Of a DNA stretch of 64,000 nt, positions 42,478 to 51,772 are shown in pieces (the first letter of the stretch is position 1; every line of letters begins with the position of its first letter). The notes below the pieces were generated by a model. That model made no database searches and had not been told where the DNA came from. It saw only the letters and a program-made list of their open reading frames with translations. Made by a program: the position numbers and the translations under genes. The stretch lies in the NCBI RefSeq assembly GCF_029893345.1, contig NZ_JARXVE010000006.1:124001-188000 (forward strand), read 5' to 3'. The stretch comes from Mycolicibacterium frederiksbergense (GTDB lineage: Bacteria > Actinomycetota > Actinomycetes > Mycobacteriales > Mycobacteriaceae).

Positions 42478-43484
42478 GCGTCTTCGCAGCGGCCACCGGC
42501 ATCGGATCCTGGCCGGGAACACAGCCGCGGGCCGCCGCCGAAGTCGTCGTCGGTGAACTGCACACCCTGTCGCACCTCGTGGAGCTGCCGGCGCGGGGGA
42601 TCGGCGCCGACCTGATCGGCCGGGCCGGGGCGCTGCTGGTCGACATCGGCATCGACACCGTTCCGCGCGGATACCGCATCGCCCCGGGCCGCAGCGCTGC
42701 GCTGCGCCGGGCGGTCAGTCTGCTCGGCGAGGACATCGACGCGCTCGAGGAGGCTTGGGAGCGCGCCGGGCTGCGGGGCAGCGGACGCGCCGTCAAGGTG
42801 CAGGCGCCCGGCCCGATCACACTGGCCGCCCAGCTAGAACTACCCAACGGACATCGGGCCATCACCGATCGCGGTGCGTTGCGGGATCTTTCGGCCTCGC
42901 TCGCCGAGGGCCTGGCAACCCATCGTGCCGAGGTGGCCCGTCGCCTGGAGACCCCGGTGGTGGTTCAACTCGACGAGCCGTCACTGCCCGCCGCGCTGGC
43001 CGGCCGGCTGTCCGGGGTGAGCAGTTTCACGCCGGTGCATCCGGTGGATGAGCCGTTGGCGATGAACCTGCTCGACGCGTGTGTCACGGCGGCCGGGTCG
43101 GATGTCGCACTGCATAGCTGTGCCCCCGAACTGCCGTGGAAGGCATTGCTGCGCAGTGCTGTTCACGCAGTGTCGGTCGACGTCTCGACCCTGGCTCCGG
43201 CGGATCTGGACGGTATCGGGGAGTTCGTCGATTCGGGGCGCACCGTGCTGCTGGGGGTGGTGCCCGCGACCGCGCCCGAGGGCAGGCCCTCGTTCGAAGA
43301 GGTCGCCAAGACGGCGGTCGCGCTGACCGACCGGCTGGGGTTCGCCCGGGCCGTTTTGGCCGACCGGATCGGCATCACGCCGGCCTGCGGGCTGGCCGGC
43401 GCCACATCCCAGTGGGCCCGCACCGCAGTGGAACTCGCGCAGAAGGCCGCTGACGCCTTCGCCGAAGATCCCGACGCCATCTGA
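42474..43484 (+). CDS. Short MetE-like (cobalamin-independent methionine synthase C-terminal domain) protein
   Basis: A 336-residue protein that has only the catalytic barrel of MetE. It starts TGIGSWPGTQPRAAAEVVVGEL. KVQAPGPITLAAQLELP near residue 105 and VVVQLDEPSLPAALAG near 165 are substrate-side blocks. Zinc ligands are visible as HSC in VALHSCAPELPW near 207 and Cys in ITPACGLAG near 305. The N-terminal half of MetE is missing by family, not by truncation. Similar short proteins in other bacteria act as folate-independent methionine synthases. Orthologue of Rv3015c. GTG 42474 overlaps the mnmA stop. Confidence 0.85.
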   Translation: MSVFAAATGIGSWPGTQPRAAAEVVVGELHTLSHLVELPARGIGADLIGRAGALLVDIGIDTVPRGYRIAPGRSAALRRAVSLLGEDIDALEEAWERAGLRGSGRAVKVQAPGPITLAAQLELPNGHRAITDRGALRDLSASLAEGLATHRAEVARRLETPVVVQLDEPSLPAALAGRLSGVSSFTPVHPVDEPLAMNLLDACVTAAGSDVALHSCAPELPWKALLRSAVHAVSVDVSTLAPADLDGIGEFVDSGRTVLLGVVPATAPEGRPSFEEVAKTAVALTDRLGFARAVLADRIGITPACGLAGATSQWARTAVELAQKAADAFAEDPDAI

Positions 43485-43502
43485 CCCTCGTCGATCTCGG
43501 GT

Positions 43503-45086
43503 TTACCTCCCGCGCAGTTCCCTGCGCAGGATCTTGCCGGCCGACGACTTGGGTATCGCGTCGATGAACGCGACCTGGCGCACTTTCTTGTACGGCGCCA
43601 CCTGCCCGGCAACAAACGCCACCACCTCATCGGCGCTGAGTTCGGCTGAAGGTTGTCTGACCACAAAGGCTTTCGGAACCTCTTCGCCGGACTCGGCGTC
43701 GTGCACCCCGATCACCGCGGCGTCGGCGATACCGGGATGGCCCAGCAGCACGGCCTCCAGTTCGGCCGGCGGGACCTGGTAGCCCTTGTACTTGATCAGC
43801 TCCTTGAGCCGGTCGACGATGTAGACACAGCCGGTGGAATCCACCCGCGCCAAGTCCCCGGTGTGCAGGAATCCGTCGGCGTCGATGGTCTCCCGGGTCG
43901 ATTCCTCGTTACCGAGGTAGCCGGCCATCACATTGGGCCCCTTGAACCACAATTCGCCGGTGTCGCTCAAACCCTCTGCCGGGATTCCGATTTCGTTCCC
44001 GGTTTCGGGGTCTATCAGCTTGCTGACCCCATTGGGGACGGTCCAGCCGCACGAATCCAGCGGCGCGACCGTGCCCATGGACACCAGGCCGCCGTCGTGC
44101 GGGGTCACGTGGCTGACCGGGCTCAGCTCGCTCATCCCATAACCCTGAGTCACAGTGCAGCCCAACCGATCGGCTACTGCGTGCCCTAGTTCGCCATCCA
44201 ACGACGCTGCCCCGGACATGATTGCGCGCAGCGAGGACAGATCGTAGGAGTCGACCAATGGGTGCTTGGCCAGCGCGACGGCCACCGGCGGTGCGATGTA
44301 GGCGAAGGTGCATCGGTGGGCGGCGATGTTGCCGAGGAACTCAGCGAGATCGAACGACGGCATGATGATCAGCCGGGCGCGGGCGTGCAGGGCGGCATTG
44401 AGCAGCACCGTCATGCCGTAGATGTGGAAGAACGGCAACACGGCCAGCAGTCGGTCATCGGAGGTCACGCCCTGCAACGGGCGGATCTGCGCGACGTTGG
44501 CGGTCAGATTGGCGTGGGTCAGCATGACGCCCTTGGGATTGGCCGTGGTACCCGAGCTGTACGGGAGTGCGGCCAGATGCGTCGCCGGATCAAAACTCAC
44601 ATCGGGTGCCGGGCCTTCAGCGCCGACGCCCTTGGAGTCGGGGCCGTCGAGTACCACCACCTGGTCCGCGGTGAGGCCAGCACCTACCGCTCCCTCAAAG
44701 GCCTGCGGGAGCAGCGCGTTGACCGTGACCAGCAGGCGGGCCTTCGAATCCTGCAGTTGCTTGGCGATGTCGCGTGCGGTGAACAGTGCGTTGACGGTGG
44801 TGGCGGTGGCGCCGGAGCGCAGGATGCCGTGGAACGCGACCGCAAAACCCGAACTGTTGGGGGACAACAGTGCCACCACGTCGCCGACTCCGATGCCCCG
44901 CGCCGCGAGACCACGGGCGAACGCGTCGATCCGGCTCACCAGCTCGCGGTAGCTGGTCTCGGTGCCGGAGGCGGCATCGACCAGCGCAACCCGGTCGGCG
45001 TCGGCCGGGGACAGATCGGCGAACAGATACTCGTAGACGCTGACCGTCGGGAGTTCGACGTCGGGGAAAGGACTGGCAAAGCTCAT
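43503..45086 (-). CDS. Acyl-CoA/AMP ligase (4-coumarate-CoA ligase-like FadD)
   Basis: A 527-residue ANL-family enzyme. The AMP motif YSSGTTANPKGVMLTH lies near residue 177, the YGMSELSPVSH motif near 320, the HTGDLARVD hinge near 405 and the catalytic lysine in IPKSSAGKILRREL at the end. It activates a carboxylic acid with ATP and loads CoA; the closest group is plant-type 4-coumarate ligase and mycobacterial FadD relatives, so aromatic or fatty acids are possible. ATG 45086 has CCGGAGGCGG upstream. It shares direction with the YjbR gene 12 bases upstream and likely forms a two-gene transcript. Confidence 0.9.
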   Translation of the reverse strand: MSFASPFPDVELPTVSVYEYLFADLSPADADRVALVDAASGTETSYRELVSRIDAFARGLAARGIGVGDVVALLSPNSSGFAVAFHGILRSGATATTVNALFTARDIAKQLQDSKARLLVTVNALLPQAFEGAVGAGLTADQVVVLDGPDSKGVGAEGPAPDVSFDPATHLAALPYSSGTTANPKGVMLTHANLTANVAQIRPLQGVTSDDRLLAVLPFFHIYGMTVLLNAALHARARLIIMPSFDLAEFLGNIAAHRCTFAYIAPPVAVALAKHPLVDSYDLSSLRAIMSGAASLDGELGHAVADRLGCTVTQGYGMSELSPVSHVTPHDGGLVSMGTVAPLDSCGWTVPNGVSKLIDPETGNEIGIPAEGLSDTGELWFKGPNVMAGYLGNEESTRETIDADGFLHTGDLARVDSTGCVYIVDRLKELIKYKGYQVPPAELEAVLLGHPGIADAAVIGVHDAESGEEVPKAFVVRQPSAELSADEVVAFVAGQVAPYKKVRQVAFIDAIPKSSAGKILRRELRGR

Positions 45087-45098
45087 AGCCGCCTCCGG

Positions 45099-45500
45099 TC
45101 AGATGTCGTCGAGTTGTTTGATGAGTCGGCGTGCGGCGACCAACCGAAACGAGGCATCGACGAGTTCGCGGACCTCGACCCAATCCACTTCCGCGGCAGT
45201 GAAATCCAGGCCGAGCCAGCCGAAGGGTCCCATGTAGGCCGGGAAGAAGAACCGGCTGTCCTGTTCGAGTGCACGGCGGTCGCTGTCGTCAACCTTGATC
45301 AGCAGCGAATGGGGATACGGCACCATTTCGCCGCGGCCCTCGGGTTTGACGTTGCCGCCGTACATGGCGAACATCTTCGGCGCGCAGAACACCGGTCGGC
45401 CCCAGGAGATCTTCTCGAAGGACTCGGGAAATCCCAATGCAACTGTGCGGAGTTCGGCCAGGCCCGGGTCGTCGTCGCTGAACATGATCGGGTGGGGCAT
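45099..45500 (-). CDS. MmcQ/YjbR family protein
   Basis: A 133-residue protein of the YjbR fold. Typical segments are VALGFPESFEKISWGRPVFCAPKMFAMYGG near the N-terminus (two strands) and a final FRLVAARRLIKQL helix. Members bind DNA-like double-wing surfaces but have no agreed function. ATG 45500. It is divergent from the multicopper oxidase gene (61 bases apart) and upstream of the acyl-CoA ligase. Confidence 0.82.
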   Translation of the reverse strand: MPHPIMFSDDDPGLAELRTVALGFPESFEKISWGRPVFCAPKMFAMYGGNVKPEGRGEMVPYPHSLLIKVDDSDRRALEQDSRFFFPAYMGPFGWLGLDFTAAEVDWVEVRELVDASFRLVAARRLIKQLDDI

Positions 45501-45561
45501 GCGGCCAGGTTAGTTCAGTCGTTCCACGATTTGGGCAACCCTGTGGTGCGACGCTGAGAGG

Positions 45562-46980
45562 ATGCTCGATCGGCGCGGTTTTCTGCGGTTGTCGGCGGCG
45601 GGCGCCGCTGCGGCGCTGGGCGCCTGCACATCGTGGATCTCGCCGTCCGAGAGGACCGGAGAACTCGTCGAAGTGGCGCTGACCGCCGCGGAGAGCGACG
45701 TCGACCTCGGTGGGGTCGTGGTGCGCACCTGGACGTATACCGACTCGGTGCCCGCCACCGAGATCCGGCTGCGAAAAGGTCAGACGCTGCGGGTGCCGGT
45801 GACCAACCGGTTGCCTCAGGAGACCTCGGTGCACTGGCATGGCCTGGCCATCCCCAACGCCATGGACGGAGTGCCGGTGCTGACCCAGCCGGCGATCGGG
45901 TGCGGAGACAGCTTCACCTACGAATTCACCGTTCCCGACGCGGGCACCTACTACCTGCATTCGCATGTCGGCACCCAGTTGGACCGGGGCATGTACGGCC
46001 CGCTGATCATCGAGGACCCCGACGAACGGGCGGACTACGACGAGGAATTGGTGGTGGTGCTCGACGATTGGATCGACGGCACCGGCACCACCCCCGACCA
46101 GGTGGCCGAGAATCTGCGCAATACCGGGATGGCGGCCATGAGCCGTCCTCCTGGGGTTACCCTCACCACCCCGCTGGGCACAGACGGCGGCGACGTGACC
46201 TACCCCTACTACTTGATCAACGGTCGCATCAACACCGCCCCGCAGGTCAAGGAATACCGTGCCGGGCAACGGATTCGGCTGCGCATCATCAACGCCGGCG
46301 CCGACACCGCGTTCCGGGTCGGGGTGCCCGGCACCGGGTTGACCGTCACCCATACCGACGGCTATCCGGTGGTGCCGCACCATGCCGAGTCGGTCATCCT
46401 CGGCATGGGGGAGCGTGTCGACGCAACCATCACGGTGAGCTCTTCGGTGCCGGTGATCGCGGCCGCCGAAGGCAAGGATGGGTATGCCCGGCTGGACCTT
46501 CGGGTAGGGCCTCGAGTGTCTGAGGCGCCGGTTGCAGAGTTCATCGACACCATGCGCCGGGCGCAGGTGCTCAACACTGCCACGCTGGTCTCACCCGCGG
46601 CTTACGCTCTGGCGCAACGCGATTCGCGGCAGACCCTGGATTTGCGGCTGGCCGGTCCCGGTCCCGGCTACACCTGGCCGATCAACGGCAGGCTGTATGA
46701 CCCACCCGACAACGGTCTGAACCTGACCTTCGGCGAACGGGTACGGATGCGGTTCATCAACGAGTCGATGATGTTTCACCCCATGCACCTGCACGGCCAT
46801 ACCTTTCAGGTGGTGCGCGCGGGCGGGTCCGGCCCGCGCAAGGACACCGTTCTGGTGCCACCGAAACAGACCGTCGAGGTGGATTTCGACACCGACAACC
46901 CCGGTCGGTGGATCGTGCATTGCCACAACGACTACCACCTGGCCGGCGGCATGGCCACGTTCGTGTCCTACACCGTGTGA
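45562..46980 (+). CDS. Exported multicopper oxidase (MmcO-like)
   Basis: A 472-residue three-cupredoxin-domain oxidase. The N-terminus LDRRGFLRLSAAG is a twin-arginine signal, followed by LGAC with Cys22, so it is probably a Tat-exported lipoprotein. All four copper-binding motifs are present: HWHG near residue 94, HSH near 134, HPMHLHGH near 412 and HCHNDYHLAGGM near 455 with the T1 Met. It would oxidise Cu(I) or phenolic or metal substrates outside the membrane; MmcO of M. tuberculosis confers copper resistance but lies elsewhere in that genome. No copper-sensing operator was recognised. Confidence 0.9.
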   Translation: MLDRRGFLRLSAAGAAAALGACTSWISPSERTGELVEVALTAAESDVDLGGVVVRTWTYTDSVPATEIRLRKGQTLRVPVTNRLPQETSVHWHGLAIPNAMDGVPVLTQPAIGCGDSFTYEFTVPDAGTYYLHSHVGTQLDRGMYGPLIIEDPDERADYDEELVVVLDDWIDGTGTTPDQVAENLRNTGMAAMSRPPGVTLTTPLGTDGGDVTYPYYLINGRINTAPQVKEYRAGQRIRLRIINAGADTAFRVGVPGTGLTVTHTDGYPVVPHHAESVILGMGERVDATITVSSSVPVIAAAEGKDGYARLDLRVGPRVSEAPVAEFIDTMRRAQVLNTATLVSPAAYALAQRDSRQTLDLRLAGPGPGYTWPINGRLYDPPDNGLNLTFGERVRMRFINESMMFHPMHLHGHTFQVVRAGGSGPRKDTVLVPPKQTVEVDFDTDNPGRWIVHCHNDYHLAGGMATFVSYTV

Positions 46981-47015
46981 AACCCGGTGTCAGCCGGCTC
47001 GGCTAGCCTGCCAGA

Positions 47016-49112
47016 GTGAGCGAGAAGTCAACCGAAGCTGCCGACGCCGTGCTGCCCGAACAGCCCGATGCCGACGTGCGTCGGCGCTGGCAGGAGCTCG
47101 CCGACGAGGTGCGTGGTCACCAGTTCCGCTACTACGTCAAGGACGCGCCGATCATCTCGGACGCGGAGTTCGACACCCTGCTGCGGGAACTTCAGACCCT
47201 GGAATCCGATCATCCGGAGTTGCGCACGCCGGACTCGCCCACCCAGCTGGTCGGCGGGGCGGGTTTCGCCACCGACTTCACGCCCGCCGAGCATCTGGAG
47301 CGCATGCTCTCGCTGGACAACGTGTTCGACTCCGACGAGCTGTCGGCCTGGGCGGCCCGGATCAGCGGGGAGACCGGGGACGCCGCCCACTATCTGTGCG
47401 AGCTGAAGATCGACGGCGTGGCACTCGCCCTGGTCTACCGGGACGGTCGGCTGGTCCGGGCCGCCACCCGCGGTGACGGGCGCACCGGCGAGGACGTCAC
47501 GCTCAACGCCCGCACCATCGAGGACATCCCCGAGCGGCTCACGCATTCCGACGAGTTCCCGGTGCCCGCGGTGCTGGAAGTGCGCGGGGAGGTGTTCTTC
47601 CGGATCGCCGACTTCGAGGATCTCAACGCCGGGCTGGTCGCCGAGGGCAAGCCGCCGTTCGCCAACCCGCGCAATAGTGCGGCCGGCTCGCTGCGGCAGA
47701 AGAATCCGGCGGTCACCGCCCGACGCAGACTGCGGATGATCTGCCACGGCCTCGGCTACGCGGAGGGCTTCAGCCCGGCGTCGCTGCACGACGCCTACCG
47801 CGCGCTGGGGGCCTGGGGGCTGCCGGTGTCGGCGCACACCACCAAGGTTTCCGGGGTCGCCGCGGTCGCCGAGCGGATCGCCTACTGGGGTGAACATCGT
47901 CACGAGGTCGATCACGAGATCGACGGTGTGGTGGTCAAGGTCGACGAGGTGGCACTGCAGCGTCGGCTCGGCTCGACCTCGCGCGCGCCCCGCTGGGCGG
48001 TGGCCTACAAGTACCCACCCGAAGAGGCCACCACCAAGCTGCTCGACATCCGGGTGAGTGTCGGCCGGACCGGCCGGGTCACCCCGTTCGCCTACATGGA
48101 GCCGGTCAGGGTGGCCGGCTCGACCGTCGGGCTGGCCACGCTGCACAACGCGACCGAAGTCCAGCGCAAGGGGGTGCTGATCGGCGACACCGTGGTGATC
48201 CGCAAGGCCGGCGACGTCATTCCCGAGGTGCTCGGCCCGGTGGTCGACCTGCGCGACGGTTCCGAACGCGCCTTCGTCATGCCGACGAACTGCCCCGAAT
48301 GCGGCACCGTGCTGGCCCCGGCCAAGGAGGGCGACGCCGACATCCGCTGCCCCAACACGCGGAGCTGCCCAGCGCAGTTGCGGGAGCGGGTGTTTCACGT
48401 CGCGGGCCGCGGCGCCTTCGACATCGAAGGCCTCGGCTATGAGGCTGCCACCGCGCTGCTGCAGGCCGGGGTGATCGCCGACGAGGGCGATCTGTTCACC
48501 CTGACCGCCGACGAACTGCTGCGCACCGAGCTGTTCACCACCAAGGCCGGCGAGTTGTCGGCCAACGGCAAGCGGCTGCTGGCCAATCTGGACAAGGCCA
48601 AGGCCCAGCCCCTGTGGCGGGTGTTGGTGGCGCTGTCCATCCGCCATGTCGGCCCCACCGCCGCGCGTGCCCTGGCCACCGAGTTCGCCAGCCTGGACGC
48701 CATCGTCGCGGCGTCCGAGGAGCAGCTCGCCGCGGTGGAGGGGGTGGGCCCGACCATCGCCGCCGCGGTGGTCGACTGGTTCACCGTCGACTGGCATCGC
48801 GCGATCGTGGACAAGTGGCGTGCTGCCGGGGTCCGGATGGCCGACGAACGAGACGACAGCATCGAACGCACCCTGGAAGGGCTGTCGATCGTGGTGACCG
48901 GGTCGCTGCCCGGGTTCTCCCGGGATCAGGCCAAGGAGGCCATCATCAGCCGCGGCGGCAAGGCCGCCAGCTCGGTGTCCAAGAAGACGGCCTATGTGGT
49001 GGCCGGGGATGCGCCCGGATCCAAGTACGACAAGGCCGTCGAACTCGGAGTCCCGATCCTTGACGAGGATGGCTTCAGAAGGTTGCTGGCCCAAGGACCG
49101 GACCCGGCGTAG
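47016..49112 (+). CDS. ligA: NAD-dependent DNA ligase LigA
   Basis: A 698-residue essential ligase joining DNA nicks at replication. Order: Ia domain with YYVKDAPIISDAEFDTLL near residue 40, adenylation domain with active lysine in CELKIDGVALAL near 130, OB fold, four-Cys zinc finger (CPECG...CPNTRSCP, about residues 427-450), helix-hairpin-helix region, then a BRCT domain near 625-698 (LEGLSIVVTGSLPGFSRDQA). GTG 47016 was taken as start. The orthologue is Rv3014c. Convergent with the ACT-protein gene, 3 bases between the stops. Confidence 0.97.
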   Translation: MSEKSTEAADAVLPEQPDADVRRRWQELADEVRGHQFRYYVKDAPIISDAEFDTLLRELQTLESDHPELRTPDSPTQLVGGAGFATDFTPAEHLERMLSLDNVFDSDELSAWAARISGETGDAAHYLCELKIDGVALALVYRDGRLVRAATRGDGRTGEDVTLNARTIEDIPERLTHSDEFPVPAVLEVRGEVFFRIADFEDLNAGLVAEGKPPFANPRNSAAGSLRQKNPAVTARRRLRMICHGLGYAEGFSPASLHDAYRALGAWGLPVSAHTTKVSGVAAVAERIAYWGEHRHEVDHEIDGVVVKVDEVALQRRLGSTSRAPRWAVAYKYPPEEATTKLLDIRVSVGRTGRVTPFAYMEPVRVAGSTVGLATLHNATEVQRKGVLIGDTVVIRKAGDVIPEVLGPVVDLRDGSERAFVMPTNCPECGTVLAPAKEGDADIRCPNTRSCPAQLRERVFHVAGRGAFDIEGLGYEAATALLQAGVIADEGDLFTLTADELLRTELFTTKAGELSANGKRLLANLDKAKAQPLWRVLVALSIRHVGPTAARALATEFASLDAIVAASEEQLAAVEGVGPTIAAAVVDWFTVDWHRAIVDKWRAAGVRMADERDDSIERTLEGLSIVVTGSLPGFSRDQAKEAIISRGGKAASSVSKKTAYVVAGDAPGSKYDKAVELGVPILDEDGFRRLLAQGPDPA

Positions 49113-49115
49113 GCC

Positions 49116-49778
49116 TCAGCGCAGGATCGTGGCGACGATTCCGGCCAGGTAACCCAACCGCGCCACCTCCGACGGCCGGAATCCCGGCCCGCCGGGACGG
49201 CCCAGCACGATCGCGGTGTTGTGATCGCCGAGCGGCGCGGCGGCCAGGGTGGTGTCCATATCGCGCCACACCTGAGGCACCCAGTCCTGGTTGTTGTCCA
49301 GCTCCGCGGCATGCTGCAGCGGCAACCACGGCGCCGACCGGACATGGGTCTCGGGCGCGCCGTGACTTGCGGCGATACGTTCCAGTTCCAGGCCGGTTCC
49401 GGCGGACCTGACCACGGTGCACCAGCCGACCCGCAAGATCCGGGGAGCTTCCTCGGCAAGCACCTGCAGTCGTGCGGCCTTGGCGGCGGCCGCGACATGG
49501 TCGATCAACTCGAGTTCGCGGTGCGCCTCGAGCAGCCCGGTGTGCGGCCGGATGCTGTCGACGTAGACGCCGGACAGGTTCTCGGCGGCTGTGATCAGCG
49601 AATCAGGCAGGGAGCCGACGGGCAGGTCGACGACCAGATCGTCGATCGCATACCCGGCCCCACGCTCGACGACGTCGAGCGACAGGATGTCGGCGCCGAC
49701 CGAACCGAGCGCCACGGCGAGTGAGCCGAGGCTGCCTGGTCGATCCTCCAGCTGGACCCGCAGCAGATACGAAGGCAC
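49116..49778 (-). CDS. ACT-domain protein (Rv3013-like)
   Basis: A 220-residue protein. The N-terminal 75 residues form an ACT domain (PSYLLRVQLEDRPGSLGSLAVALGSVGADILSLDVVERG) that suggests amino-acid binding. A second domain (about residues 120-220) ends with IVLGRPGGPGFRPSEVARLGYLAGIVATILR. Its role is unknown. GTG 49778 gives the conserved start; ATG 49814 would add 12 residues that do not look conserved. It diverges from gatC. Confidence 0.83.
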   Translation of the reverse strand: MPSYLLRVQLEDRPGSLGSLAVALGSVGADILSLDVVERGAGYAIDDLVVDLPVGSLPDSLITAAENLSGVYVDSIRPHTGLLEAHRELELIDHVAAAAKAARLQVLAEEAPRILRVGWCTVVRSAGTGLELERIAASHGAPETHVRSAPWLPLQHAAELDNNQDWVPQVWRDMDTTLAAAPLGDHNTAIVLGRPGGPGFRPSEVARLGYLAGIVATILR

Positions 49779-49895
49779 GGGCAACACTGTTGCACAGGAC
49801 GCGAGGATGGGCATGCCGGGCTGTGCCCGATTCCCGGGGCGCTGCCCTCCTGCCGGACGGCGCCGCGTTTGGTGCCTTGACTAGGCTGCTTTGTC

Positions 49896-50195
49896 GTGTC
49901 GCAGATCTCCCGAGACGAGGTTGCCCATCTGGCGCGGTTGGCGCGGTTGGCGCTGACCGATAACGAGCTGGACGGCTTCGCCGGCCAGTTGGATGCCATC
50001 CTCGGCCATGTCAGCCAGATCCAGTCCGTCGACGTGACCGGTGTCGAACCGACCGGCAATCCACTCAAGGACGTGAATGTCAGCCGGCCCGACGTCGTCG
50101 AGCCGTGCCTGACGCAGGACGAAGCCCTGGCTGCAGCGCCGCGCGCCGAGGACGGCCGCTTCGCGGTGCCGCGGATTCTGGGAGAAGGTGAGTGA
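49896..50195 (+). CDS. gatC: Aspartyl/glutamyl-tRNA amidotransferase subunit C
   Basis: A 99-residue subunit. SQISRDEVAHLARLARLALTDNELDGFAGQLDAIL is the standard N-terminal helix pair and the end RPDVVEPCLTQDEALAAAPRAEDGRFAVPRIL wraps around GatA. It stabilises the GatCAB complex, which converts mischarged Glu-tRNA(Gln) and Asp-tRNA(Asn). GTG 49896. Its stop overlaps the gatA start (GTGA). Confidence 0.95.
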   Translation: MSQISRDEVAHLARLARLALTDNELDGFAGQLDAILGHVSQIQSVDVTGVEPTGNPLKDVNVSRPDVVEPCLTQDEALAAAPRAEDGRFAVPRILGEGE

Positions 50196-51682
50196 CGAGC
50201 ATGACTGAGTTGATCCGTCGCGATGCGGCGACCCTGGGTGCCCAGATCGCGGCCAAGGAGGTCTCCTCGACCGAGGTGACCCAGGCCCACCTGGATCAGA
50301 TTTCGGCCACCGACGACCGCTTCAACGCGTTCCTGCACGTTGCGGCCGATGCCGCGCTGGCCGAGGCGGGCCGGATCGATGCCGCCGTGGCCGCGGGCGA
50401 GACCTTGCCGTCGCCGCTGGCCGGGGTGCCGCTGGCGCTCAAGGATGTCTTCACGGCCACCGACATGCCGACCACCGCAGGATCCAAGATCCTGGAGGGG
50501 TGGCGCGCGCCGTATGACGCCACGGTGACCGCGCGGCTGCGCGCCGCGGGCATCCCGATTCTGGGCAAGACGAACATGGACGAGTTCGCCATGGGTTCGT
50601 CGACGGAGAATTCGGCCTACGGACCCACCCGCAACCCGTGGAACACCGATCGGGTGCCCGGTGGATCGGGCGGTGGCAGCGCCGCGGCACTCGCCGCCTT
50701 CCAGGCTCCGCTGGCCATCGGCACGGACACCGGCGGGTCGATCCGTCAGCCGGCGGCGCTGACCGCCACCGTCGGCGTCAAGCCCACCTACGGCACGGTC
50801 TCTCGCTATGGCCTGATCGCCTGCGCGTCCTCGCTGGACCAGGGTGGCCCGTGTGCGCGCACGGTGCTCGATACCGCGCTGCTGCATCAGGTGATCGCCG
50901 GCCACGACCCGCGTGACTCCACCTCCGTCGACGCCGCGGTGCCCGACGTGGTCGGCGCGGCCCGTGCCGGTGCGGCCGGTGACCTCAAGGGTGTCCGGGT
51001 CGGTGTGGTCAAGCAGCTGCGCGGCGAGGGGTATCAGCCCGGGGTGCTGGAGTCGTTCAACGCCGCGGTCGCCCAGCTCACCGCGTTGGGTGCCGAGGTC
51101 ACCGAGGTCGACTGCCCGCACTTCGACGACGCGATGGCGGCCTACTACTTGATCCTGCCCTCGGAGGTGTCGAGCAACCTGGCCCGGTTCGACGCGATGC
51201 GGTTCGGCCTGCGAGTCGGAGATGACGGCACCCGCAGCGCCGAAGAGGTGATGGCACTGACCCGGGCCGCCGGATTCGGCCCGGAGGTCAAGCGCCGCAT
51301 CATGATCGGTACCTATGCGCTGTCGGCGGGCTACTACGACGCCTACTACAACCAGGCGCAGAAGGTGCGTACCCTGATCGCCCGCGACCTGGAGCAGGCC
51401 TATCAGAGCGTCGACGTGCTGGTGTCCCCGGCCACCCCGACGACCGCGTTCCGGTTGGGGGAGAAGGTCGACGATCCGCTGGCCATGTACCTGTTCGACC
51501 TGTGCACGCTGCCGCTGAACCTGGCCGGGCACTGCGGTATGTCGGTGCCATCGGGCCTCTCACCCGACGATGGCCTGCCGGTCGGTTTGCAGATCATGGC
51601 TCCGGCCCTGGCCGATGACCGGCTGTACCGGGTGGGTGCCGCCTACGAGGCCGCGCGCGGACCGCTGCCCAGCGCGTTGTAG
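50192..51682 (+). CDS. gatA: Aspartyl/glutamyl-tRNA amidotransferase subunit A
   Basis: A 496-residue amidase that releases ammonia from glutamine for the GatB subunit. The Ser-cisSer-Lys triad lies in PLALKDVFTA near residue 84 (Lys) and in NPWNTDRVPGGSGGGSAAALAA (read as the Gly/Ser-rich amidase signature) near 155-180. GTG 50192 overlaps gatC; ATG 50201, three codons later, is also possible. pfkA separates it from gatB, a gene order conserved in mycobacteria. Confidence 0.96.
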   Translation: MTSMTELIRRDAATLGAQIAAKEVSSTEVTQAHLDQISATDDRFNAFLHVAADAALAEAGRIDAAVAAGETLPSPLAGVPLALKDVFTATDMPTTAGSKILEGWRAPYDATVTARLRAAGIPILGKTNMDEFAMGSSTENSAYGPTRNPWNTDRVPGGSGGGSAAALAAFQAPLAIGTDTGGSIRQPAALTATVGVKPTYGTVSRYGLIACASSLDQGGPCARTVLDTALLHQVIAGHDPRDSTSVDAAVPDVVGAARAGAAGDLKGVRVGVVKQLRGEGYQPGVLESFNAAVAQLTALGAEVTEVDCPHFDDAMAAYYLILPSEVSSNLARFDAMRFGLRVGDDGTRSAEEVMALTRAAGFGPEVKRRIMIGTYALSAGYYDAYYNQAQKVRTLIARDLEQAYQSVDVLVSPATPTTAFRLGEKVDDPLAMYLFDLCTLPLNLAGHCGMSVPSGLSPDDGLPVGLQIMAPALADDRLYRVGAAYEAARGPLPSAL

Positions 51683-51772
51683 CCCAGTTCCGATGGGCGT
51701 GCCGAGTGATCGGCGCGTCGGTCACCGGCCGGGCAAGATATAGGAGCAGGCCAGGAGCAGAAAGGTTCGAGC

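Noticed and set aside
47028..49094. Long open frame on the minus strand opposite ligA
   Set aside because: GC-rich third positions keep the antisense frame open; the product has no domain and is rich in His, Gly and Arg, while ligA on the plus strand is unmistakable.
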